A DNA stretch of 64,000 nt from Agrobacterium vitis (GTDB lineage Bacteria; Pseudomonadota; Alphaproteobacteria; Rhizobiales; Rhizobiaceae), in contig NZ_CP146242.1 of the NCBI RefSeq assembly GCF_037039395.1, positions 1,725,001 through 1,789,000 on the forward strand. Reading direction: 5' to 3'. Numbering within the stretch: position 1 is the first letter of the stretch; each line of letters begins with the position of its first letter. The position numbers and the translations under genes were made by a program. This document shows positions 57,478 through 64,000 of this stretch, one piece after another. A model generated the notes under the pieces. The model ran no database searches, was not told the origin of the DNA, and saw only the letters and a program-made list of their open reading frames with translations.

Positions 57478-58065
57478 TCAGGTTTCCCCACGTAGGGTGG
57501 AAACGATGGCTTTTACCTGAGTTTGTGCCACCTTAAGGCCTTGTCCGGTGTCAATCACGAAATCGGCGCGGGCGCGCTTTTCAGCATCCGGCATCTGCCG
57601 CGACAGAACCAGTGCCAGCTTTTCTTCGCTCCAGCCCGGTCGCGCCAGCACCCTACGCCTTTGCGTATCGGCATCGCAACTGACGACAACGACCTTATCA
57701 AGCCGTTTTTCTCCGCCGGTTTCAAACAGCAGCGGAATATCGAAAACAACCAGATCGGCGCCCGCCAATTCCTGATCTTCCAGGAAATCCTGTTGTTTGT
57801 CGCGCACAAGCGGGTGAACGATCGCCTCCAATTCTTTAAGCTTACCCGGATTCTGAGCCAGAGTCCGACTGAGAACCTCCCGATCCACGACTTCAGAAAC
57901 AACCGCTTCGGGAAAAATAGCGCCAATCGGAGCGACCGCATCGCCCCGGTACAAGTCATGCACGGCGGCATCGGCATCATAGACCGGCACACCTTCCTGA
58001 CGAAAAAAATCTGCCGTCGTTGTCTTGCCCATGCCAATCGAGCCGGTCAGACCGATGCGTATCAT
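57478..58065 (-). CDS. coaE: dephospho-CoA kinase
   Basis: Last step of CoA synthesis. Walker A is [17 protein letters not shown] and the lid region is [11 protein letters not shown]. Length is 195 aa. The start at 58065 overlaps the aroE stop as ATGA. Together with coaA, two CoA genes are in the window. Confidence 0.96.
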   Translation of the reverse strand: MIRIGLTGSIGMGKTTTADFFRQEGVPVYDADAAVHDLYRGDAVAPIGAIFPEAVVSEVVDREVLSRTLAQNPGKLKELEAIVHPLVRDKQQDFLEDQELAGADLVVFDIPLLFETGGEKRLDKVVVVSCDADTQRRRVLARPGWSEEKLALVLSRQMPDAEKRARADFVIDTGQGLKVAQTQVKAIVSTLRGET

Positions 58066-58922
58066 GGCTGCTTCTCCAGATCGGCAATCAACAACTGGCG
58101 CAAATCATCCGTCACCTGGGGCCGGACGCCAAACCATTTTTCAAATCCCGGTACGGCCTGATGCAAAAGCATGCCAAGACCATCCACCGTGGCAAAGCCC
58201 GCCGCCCTCGCTTGCCGCAACAGGCCGGTTTCCAGCGGCGTATAGACGATATCCGTTACCAAAGCGCCGGGAGACAGCCTCTCCCAGTCAATCTGTGGAA
58301 CATCTTCGCCATTCATGCCGAGAGACGTGGTGTTGACCAAGAGGTCCGCGCCCTGCAAAACCTCCTGCAACTCATCTCTCCCATGCGCATGGACGGCAAC
58401 GCCAAAATGATCCGCCAGATCCTGGGCTCGTGCCAGGGTCCGATTGACAACATGGATATGCTGCAATCCTCGATCCAATAGTCCCTGGATGATCGCCCGA
58501 CTGGCACCACCCGCCCCCAACACGACGGCCTTGCGCGCCTTATCCCAGCCAGCATGCCCCTGATCAAGATTGGCCAGAAAACCGTAAACATCGGTATTGG
58601 TGGCGTGAATAAGCCCATTTTCAAGCCAAAGCGTATTGGCAGCCCCAAGCTGCCTTGCCACCTCGTCGGGGACATCAGCGATCTGAAAGGCGGCCTCTTT
58701 ATGCGGGATGGTAATGTTGCCACCCCGATAGCGGGTCTTGCCTGTTTTCAGTTTGGCGAAGAAATCCGCGATATCTGCCGGGTCGATCTCCAGTTTCTCA
58801 TAGCCACCCGCCAGACCGTGCTGCTGAAGCCAATAGCTATGGATAATAGGCGAACGGGAATGCTTGATTGGGTAGCCGGCAACAAAGGCGCCCGTCAGAA
58901 ATGTTTCACGTGAATCATGCAT
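58062..58922 (-). CDS. aroE: shikimate dehydrogenase
   Basis: NADPH-dependent enzyme of the aromatic pathway. Signatures are [31 protein letters not shown] with the catalytic Lys, and the NADP motif [12 protein letters not shown]. The ATG at 58922 ([10 protein letters not shown]) gives 286 aa and overlaps the maf stop by 8 bp. A parS-like site (58902-58917) lies over codons 2-7. Confidence 0.95.
   Translation of the reverse strand: MHDSRETFLTGAFVAGYPIKHSRSPIIHSYWLQQHGLAGGYEKLEIDPADIADFFAKLKTGKTRYRGGNITIPHKEAAFQIADVPDEVARQLGAANTLWLENGLIHATNTDVYGFLANLDQGHAGWDKARKAVVLGAGGASRAIIQGLLDRGLQHIHVVNRTLARAQDLADHFGVAVHAHGRDELQEVLQGADLLVNTTSLGMNGEDVPQIDWERLSPGALVTDIVYTPLETGLLRQARAAGFATVDGLGMLLHQAVPGFEKWFGVRPQVTDDLRQLLIADLEKQP
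58902..58917. other. parS: parS-like site over the aroE start
   Basis: TGTTTCACGTGAATCA matches the parS 16-mer at 15 of 16 positions, the best in this window. It spans the maf stop and the first codons of aroE, about 1.5 kb from the predicted origin. Confidence 0.75.
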
Positions 58923-59514
58923 GCACAATATCCAATTCGCGCAGTTTCTCCATCAGAGGCAAAAGCGGCACGCCGACGATGGTAAAATAGTCCCCGACGA
59001 TATCCGAAAACAACTGCACGCCCAAGCCTTCGATCTGATAGCCACCAACGCTTTTCAGGATCGCCTCGCCTACCCGTTCAAGATAATCGTCCAGAAACGT
59101 CTCACTGAACATCCGCATGGTCATCCGGGCCTGTGAGACATGCCGCCAGATCACCTCACCCTGTTTCGCCAGCGCCAGCGCGCTATAAAGCACATGAGTT
59201 TCACCCCGCAGGCTGAGCAATTGGTCACGAGCAGAGAGGAGATCCTTTGGCTTGTGATAGATCCGTTCGCCCAGAGCCAAAACCTGATCGCCACCGATCA
59301 CAAAACCATCCGGCGCCTGCCGGCTCACGGCCAAAGCCTTTTCGCAGGCCAGCACCTGTGACAACTCCGGTGGCGACACATGCTGATGCTCGGCCCGACC
59401 TTCGATTTCGCGCTCATCGATATCGGGCGCCATGGCAGTGAACCGCAAACCAGCCTGTTCCAGCAGGTGCCGGCGGAAAGGGCTGGTCGATGCAAGAATA
59501 ACGGGAATTGTCAT
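58915..59514 (-). CDS. maf: Maf-like nucleoside triphosphate pyrophosphatase
   Basis: House-cleaning pyrophosphatase. It starts [20 protein letters not shown] (the ASxSPRR-like motif, with SPFRR here) and has [12 protein letters not shown] and [12 protein letters not shown]. Length is 199 aa from the ATG at 59514, which follows GAGG. Confidence 0.94.
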   Translation of the reverse strand: MTIPVILASTSPFRRHLLEQAGLRFTAMAPDIDEREIEGRAEHQHVSPPELSQVLACEKALAVSRQAPDGFVIGGDQVLALGERIYHKPKDLLSARDQLLSLRGETHVLYSALALAKQGEVIWRHVSQARMTMRMFSETFLDDYLERVGEAILKSVGGYQIEGLGVQLFSDIVGDYFTIVGVPLLPLMEKLRELDIVHA

Positions 59515-59545
59515 GATTGCCTCAACTTTAAAAAACCATCCGGCA

Positions 59546-60367
59546 TTAGCGCGGCTTGGCACGCAGCGCAATGATTGCCGCCGCTGTCTCTTCAATTGAT
59601 CGCCTCGTCACATCGATCACCGGCCAATTGTGACGGGCACACAGGGAACGAGCATATTTCAATTCTTCTGCAATGCTGGCCCTGTCCGTATAATCGCTCG
59701 GATCAAAACCGCTAACCGTTCCCAATTCACGATGGCCGCGAACTTGTGAAATCCGGTCGGATGTCGCGATCAATCCAACAATCAATGGACCTTTTGCGCC
59801 GAGCAGCGCTTCGGGCAACGGCGCATTAGGCACGATAGGAATATTGGCGGTCTTGATGCCGCGATTGGCGAGATAGATGCTGGTCGGGGTTTTGGACGTC
59901 CGACTGATCCCGACCAGAACGACATCGGCCTGATCGTAATCCTCGGCCATCTGACCGTCATCATGATCCATGGTGTAATTCAGCGCTTCGATACGCGCAA
60001 AATAATCGGCATTCATCACATGCTGGGCGCCGACGCGCCGACGGGCCAGCGGCCCAAGGTAGGTCTGAAACGTCCCGATAATAGGCTCAAGCACGTTAAC
60101 GCTGGGTACGCCAATCTCGATACAGCGCCGGTCGATGAAGTCCGCAAGTTCCGGATCGACGATGGTGTAAAGAACGATACCGGGTTCCTTATCGATCGAT
60201 TGGAGTACGGCATCGGCCTGCCGGCGGTTCCGCACCAAGGGATAGACATGCTCAATCGGATTGGAATGCTGAAACTGAACCGCTGCCGCCCGTCCGGCCG
60301 AGATCAGGGTTTCTCCTGTTGAGTCAGAAATCAGGTGCAGATGAAAGAAGTTTTTTCTGTTCTCCAC
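59546..60367 (-). CDS. ppsR: pyruvate, phosphate dikinase regulatory protein (RP001/DUF299)
   Basis: Bifunctional kinase/phosphorylase family regulating PEP synthase or PPDK. The P-loop-like [18 protein letters not shown] and [13 protein letters not shown] are diagnostic. Length is 273 aa. In Caulobacter, the orthologue RP001 flanks the replication origin opposite hemE, and the same arrangement is seen here. Confidence 0.95.
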   Translation of the reverse strand: MENRKNFFHLHLISDSTGETLISAGRAAAVQFQHSNPIEHVYPLVRNRRQADAVLQSIDKEPGIVLYTIVDPELADFIDRRCIEIGVPSVNVLEPIIGTFQTYLGPLARRRVGAQHVMNADYFARIEALNYTMDHDDGQMAEDYDQADVVLVGISRTSKTPTSIYLANRGIKTANIPIVPNAPLPEALLGAKGPLIVGLIATSDRISQVRGHRELGTVSGFDPSDYTDRASIAEELKYARSLCARHNWPVIDVTRRSIEETAAAIIALRAKPR

Positions 60368-60767
60368 GCTATCCTGACCCTGCTGTTGATAGACCTGTAG
60401 AAATCGGCCTCACTTTCCCCCTGGCTTTTCGCCCTGGGGATATCAGCCGGTTTTTCCACAGCACTAACCCGTTCAGCGTCATTTTCACAGGCCCTGTGCA
60501 TAAGGTGGCTGATTTTTATCTGTTCAGCCGAGATCCCCAATCCATCCACAGGCCGATCTCCTCTTTACGCTATCCTTATCATTCTGATTTTAATTGGTTT
60601 TTTTTGATATCTCGGTACAATTATCCAAATTGCTCCCAACCCACTCCCCGCCGCACGTACTCGCGCCTTAAAACATCGTTAATCTGTGCATTGTCTTTAA
60701 CCCTTGCTACTCACAGACTCTTAGAAATAGAAAAAAGAAAGATCTCTCTTTTTATAATTTGAAAGGC
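60368..60767. other. oriC: predicted chromosomal replication origin (oriC)
   Basis: This 400-bp AT-rich gap between divergent ppsR and hemE matches the conserved alphaproteobacterial origin position. DnaA-box-like 9-mers: TTTTCCACA (60452, one mismatch), TGTGCATAA (60495, exact TTATNCACA complement), CCATCCACA (60542), TTATCCAAA (60621, one mismatch) and TGTGCATTG (60685). A T-rich stretch (60570-60615) could be the unwinding element. TTAA-AACATCG-TTAA (60668-60682) fits CtrA. GACTC (60716) is a CcrM site. Confidence 0.8.
60668..60682. promoter_or_regulatory. CtrA-type motif in the origin region
   Basis: TTAA-N7-TTAA, the full CtrA binding consensus, lies between the AT-rich region and hemE. 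It could couple replication start or hemE transcription to CtrA. Confidence 0.5.
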
Positions 60768-61808
60768 ATGACTTTGAGCGCTGAAAACCGTAAAGTCCTG
60801 AAAGTGCTTGAAGGCCAAAGCCTTTCACCACCGCCAATCTGGCTGATGCGTCAGGCTGGCCGCTATCTTCCCGAATATCGTCAAACGCGGGCGCAGGCGG
60901 GAAGTTTCCTCGATCTCTGTTATTCACCGGAACTGGCGACGGAAGTGACGCTCCAGCCCATCCGTCGTTACGCATTCGATGCTGCCATTCTGTTTTCTGA
61001 CATTCTCGTCATCCCCGATGCCTTGAATCGAAACGTCACCTTCACCGAAGGCAAAGGCCCTGAAATGACGCCGATCACCGCCGATGAGATTCTGGCTTTA
61101 CCGGAACAATCGGTTTTCCCGCATCTGAACCCGGTGATCGAAACAGTGTCCCGATTGCGCCAGACATTGCCGGATGAAACCACCCTGCTTGGATTTTGCG
61201 GTGCCCCCTGGACGGTGGCAACCTATATGATCGCTGGCCACGGCACCCCGGATCAGGCCCCGGCCCGGCTGTTCGCCTATCGTCATCGCCAGGCTTTCCT
61301 GCAGCTTCTGGATTACCTCGCCGATCTTTCTGCCGAATATTTGCAGGCCCAGATCGATGCTGGTGCAGATGCCGTGCAAATCTTCGATTCCTGGGCTGGG
61401 GTTCTGGGCGAAGAGGAGTTTGCGGATTTTTGCGTCAAACCAGTCAAACGGATCATCGACAAACTCCGTCTCAGCCGTCCCGATGCGAAAATCATCAGTT
61501 TTGCGAAAGGGGCTGGAACGCTGCTGAAGGATTACCGTAGGCAGACCGGAGCCGATGCAATTGGACTGGATTGGAGTGTGCCTCTGTCTTTTGCCGCCGA
61601 GTTGCAAAAAGACGGACCTGTTCAGGGTAATCTCGATCCGATGCTGGCCATTGCCGGTGGCCAAGCAATGCGCGATGGCATAGACAGGATACTCGATCGG
61701 CTTGGCGCCGGTCCGTTGATCTTCAATCTGGGCCATGGCATCACCCCGCAAGCCGATCCGGAAACGGTACGAGAGCTCGTGCAGCATGTCAGGCAAAAGG
61801 TGCAATGA
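60768..61808 (+). CDS. hemE: uroporphyrinogen decarboxylase
   Basis: Heme synthesis enzyme making coproporphyrinogen. Diagnostic [17 protein letters not shown] and [12 protein letters not shown]. Length is 346 aa from the ATG at 60768; a TTG at 60759 is also in frame. Its position flanks the predicted origin. hemJ follows with a 1-bp gap. Confidence 0.96.
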   Translation: MTLSAENRKVLKVLEGQSLSPPPIWLMRQAGRYLPEYRQTRAQAGSFLDLCYSPELATEVTLQPIRRYAFDAAILFSDILVIPDALNRNVTFTEGKGPEMTPITADEILALPEQSVFPHLNPVIETVSRLRQTLPDETTLLGFCGAPWTVATYMIAGHGTPDQAPARLFAYRHRQAFLQLLDYLADLSAEYLQAQIDAGADAVQIFDSWAGVLGEEEFADFCVKPVKRIIDKLRLSRPDAKIISFAKGAGTLLKDYRRQTGADAIGLDWSVPLSFAAELQKDGPVQGNLDPMLAIAGGQAMRDGIDRILDRLGAGPLIFNLGHGITPQADPETVRELVQHVRQKVQ

Positions 61809-61809
61809 A

Positions 61810-62349
61810 ATGAATGGCAGGCAAAGCGGTGAAACGGCGGGTAAGACCGCACGCTTGCGGGCCTTGGTGGCTCTCGCCATTTTTTGCCTGATCGCGATTG
61901 CCTTGTTTTGGGCCGGTCCCGATCAATCCTATCTCTGGATAAAGGCCTTGCATGTCATCGCGATCATCTCCTGGATGGCAGGCCTGCTCTATATGCCGCG
62001 GCTTCTGATCTACCATTTTGATGCACCGAAGGGATCACTCCAGGCCGAGACATTTGCGGTTATGGAGCGTCGCCTGATGAATGTGATCATGCGCCCGGCC
62101 ATGGCTCTGTCCTGGATTCTGGGTCTCTACCTCGCCTGGTCGGTGTTCGGATTCCAGGGTGGATGGCTGCATGCAAAACTGACTGCGGTTGTTTGTCTCA
62201 CCCTCGCTAACGAATATCTGGGCATGGCCGCCAAATCCTTTGCCAAAGGCGAATATCTGAAAACCCCGGGATTTTGGCGGGCTTTCAATGAAATTCCGAC
62301 AGTCTTGATGATCGTGATTGTCATTCTGGTCATTGTAAAACCCTTCTAA
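61810..62349 (+). CDS. hemJ: protoporphyrinogen oxidase HemJ
   Basis: Membrane protein of 179 aa with four transmembrane helices that oxidises protoporphyrinogen IX in many alphaproteobacteria. Conserved ALHVIAIISWMAGLLYMPR (heme-binding His region) and AFNEIPTVLMIVIV near the C-terminus. The ATG at 61810 follows AAAGGTG. Co-transcribed with hemE. Confidence 0.93.
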   Translation: MNGRQSGETAGKTARLRALVALAIFCLIAIALFWAGPDQSYLWIKALHVIAIISWMAGLLYMPRLLIYHFDAPKGSLQAETFAVMERRLMNVIMRPAMALSWILGLYLAWSVFGFQGGWLHAKLTAVVCLTLANEYLGMAAKSFAKGEYLKTPGFWRAFNEIPTVLMIVIVILVIVKPF

Positions 62350-62544
62350 ACCTGGGTTCTCACTGACAAGCTGACCGAAATGTGAATGAAATTTCCGCCG
62401 CCTCTTGCGGCGCGCCCTATGAATCGCTATTTTCCCGCTACCCCTCTTCATGGCATGCATTTCTCGTATTCGCCGGTCTCGCTGGCAGAACCGAATTTAT
62501 CCCCCGCACGCCTTCCCCAACAGTTTTAAATTATGGTCCCCTTC

Positions 62545-63810
62545 ATGGCTGAAATGAAGCTACAAGAACTCAAGAGCAAATCGCCAACCGATCTGCTGGC
62601 CTTTGCGGAATCGCTTGAGGTCGAAAATGCCAGCACGATGCGCAAACAGGAATTGATGTTTGCCATTTTGAAAATGCTGGCCAGCCAGGATGTCGAGATC
62701 ATTGGTGAAGGCGTTGTCGAAGTCCTGCAGGATGGTTTCGGTTTCATGCGCTCGGCCAACGCCAACTATTTGCCGGGTCCGGACGACATTTATATTTCGC
62801 CATCGCAGATCCGGCGGTTCTCGCTGAAGACCGGTGATACCGTTGAAGGTCCGATCCGCGGACCCAAGGAAGGCGAGCGCTATTTCGCGCTGCTGAAAGT
62901 CAATACGATCAATTTCGAGGATCCGGAAAAGATCCGCCACAAGGTTCACTTCGATAACCTGACCCCGCTTTACCCGAATGAGCGGTTCAAGATGGAACTG
63001 GAGATCCCAACCTCCAAGGATCTTTCTTCGCGGGTCATCGATCTGGTTGCGCCGCTTGGCAAAGGCCAGCGCGGTTTGATCGTCGCGCCACCAAGGACAG
63101 GTAAAACCGTCCTCCTCCAGAATATTGCGCATTCCATTACCGCCAACCATCCGGAATGCTATCTGATCGTTCTTCTGATCGATGAGCGTCCTGAAGAAGT
63201 GACGGATATGCAGCGTTCCGTCCGGGGCGAAGTCGTTTCCTCGACCTTTGACGAGCCAGCAGTGCGCCACGTCCAGGTCGCCGAAATGGTGATTGAAAAG
63301 GCCAAGCGTCTGGTGGAGCACGGTCGTGACGTTGTCATCCTGCTCGATTCCATTACTCGCCTTGGCCGCGCCTATAACACCGTTGTTCCGTCTTCTGGCA
63401 AGGTCCTGACGGGTGGTGTTGATGCCAACGCGCTGCAACGCCCCAAGCGCTTCTTCGGTGCAGCGCGTAATATCGAAGAAGGCGGATCGCTGACGATTAT
63501 TGCAACGGCATTGATCGATACTGGCAGCCGTATGGACGAAGTGATCTTTGAAGAGTTCAAGGGCACCGGCAATTCCGAAATCGTGCTTGACCGCAAGGTC
63601 GCCGACAAGCGTATCTTCCCGTCTATGGATATTCTGAAATCCGGAACGCGCAAAGAAGACCTGCTTGTGCCGCGTCAGGATCTTCAGAAGATCTTTGTTC
63701 TTCGCCGGATTCTCGCTCCAATGGGAACAACCGATGCAATCGAATTCCTGATCGACAAATTGAAACAGACCAAGACCAATGGCGATTTCTTCGAGTCGAT
63801 GAATACCTGA
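62545..63810 (+). CDS. rho: transcription termination factor Rho
   Basis: RNA-dependent ATPase. N-terminal [18 protein letters not shown] domain, RNA-binding [22 protein letters not shown], Walker [13 protein letters not shown] and the R-loop region. Length is 421 aa from the ATG at 62545 (MAEMKLQEL); an in-frame ATG at 62533 is possible and neither has a clear ribosome site. The 195-bp leader may serve Rho autoregulation. Ends at a hairpin terminator. Confidence 0.97.
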   Translation: MAEMKLQELKSKSPTDLLAFAESLEVENASTMRKQELMFAILKMLASQDVEIIGEGVVEVLQDGFGFMRSANANYLPGPDDIYISPSQIRRFSLKTGDTVEGPIRGPKEGERYFALLKVNTINFEDPEKIRHKVHFDNLTPLYPNERFKMELEIPTSKDLSSRVIDLVAPLGKGQRGLIVAPPRTGKTVLLQNIAHSITANHPECYLIVLLIDERPEEVTDMQRSVRGEVVSSTFDEPAVRHVQVAEMVIEKAKRLVEHGRDVVILLDSITRLGRAYNTVVPSSGKVLTGGVDANALQRPKRFFGAARNIEEGGSLTIIATALIDTGSRMDEVIFEEFKGTGNSEIVLDRKVADKRIFPSMDILKSGTRKEDLLVPRQDLQKIFVLRRILAPMGTTDAIEFLIDKLKQTKTNGDFFESMNT

Positions 63811-63845
63811 TCGCTATCGCGTTCTTAAGCCGGATTCATAGTTAC

Positions 63846-63873
63846 AACCTCCGACCGAAAGGTCGGGGGTTTT
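63846..63873 (+). terminator. rho-independent terminator of rho
   Basis: AACCTCCGACC pairs with GGTCGGGGGTT around GAAA and is followed by TT; it lies 35 bp after the rho stop. Confidence 0.82.
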
Positions 63874-63960
63874 GCATTTGAGGCACACTGTTGATCATGA
63901 AGGTTTTGACGTGCATCCGGGCACAGGACAGGTATCGCGCTTAAGGAGTGAGTTCAAGCA

Positions 63961-64000
63961 ATGGCAGACGATACTATTTTTGCCCTCTCGACCGGATCGC
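63961..64000 (+). CDS. mnmE: tRNA modification GTPase MnmE, first 13 codons
   Basis: ATG GCA GAC begins MADDTIFALSTGS, the usual MnmE N-terminus, preceded by AAGGAG. The rest lies beyond the window. rho-mnmE order next to hemE is typical of rhizobial origin regions. Confidence 0.85.
   Translation, partial: MADDTIFALSTGS

Overview
This 64 kb window is chromosomal DNA of a Rhizobiaceae alphaproteobacterium, most likely of the Agrobacterium/Allorhizobium lineage. The evidence is the GC-rich coding style and a set of lineage-typical genes: the ChvG/ChvI acid-stress two-component system beside HprK, EIIA-Man and HPr; the ActS/ActR redox system; DivL with a tyrosine in its H-box; a TsaE-AmgK fusion; AddAB instead of RecBCD; ATP-type PckA; and the DUF1402 and DUF2852 families. 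Almost everything is core housekeeping sequence. I see no rRNA or tRNA gene, CRISPR array, prophage, secretion system or biosynthetic cluster, and no undescribed defence system.

Left arm (1-8.1 kb): the end of hrpB, actS-actR, mmcB, an L,D-transpeptidase lipoprotein and glcB. Middle block (8.3-37 kb): a minus-strand operon divL-tsaE/amgK-murU-addB-addA with overlapping ATGA junctions; ahcY; the PTS regulatory genes with hprK and chvG-chvI; pckA; arfB; a Tat-exported DUF3237 protein; coaA; hisE-hisF-hisA-hisH-hisB; hslVU and a DUF1402 gene. Compared with my recollection of Sinorhizobium meliloti and A. tumefaciens C58 gene order, this block is inverted, so addA no longer abuts trxA and glcB no longer follows the hslU end.

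A small accessory patch (37.4-40.7 kb) sits between trxA and folC. It holds an orphan gene, an EamA permease, an Ada-like regulator lacking its usual AlkA half, a DUF2161 nuclease-like gene and a 261-bp mosaic element with 22-bp terminal inverted repeats. The right arm (40.7-64 kb) has folC, accD, trpA-trpB-trpF, a YgjP-like protease, DUF2852, a PHA depolymerase, a nitroreductase, gyrB, a run of overlapping genes (XRE regulator, smr, mltA, timA), fxsA, secB, dnaQ, coaE-aroE-maf, ppsR, then hemE, hemJ, rho and the first codons of mnmE.

The most important non-coding feature is the roughly 400-bp AT-rich gap between divergent ppsR and hemE. This is the position of the Caulobacter origin (hemE/RP001). 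It contains DnaA-box-like 9-mers, a T-rich stretch and a TTAA-N7-TTAA CtrA-type motif, so I call it the predicted oriC. Four near-perfect parS-like palindromes (14 or 15 of 16 matches) are scattered through the window, as expected near an origin. Other non-coding items are eight hairpin terminators, an operator-like repeat upstream of ahcY, an inverted repeat between the divergent eamA and ada-like genes, and several copies of a small dispersed repeat.
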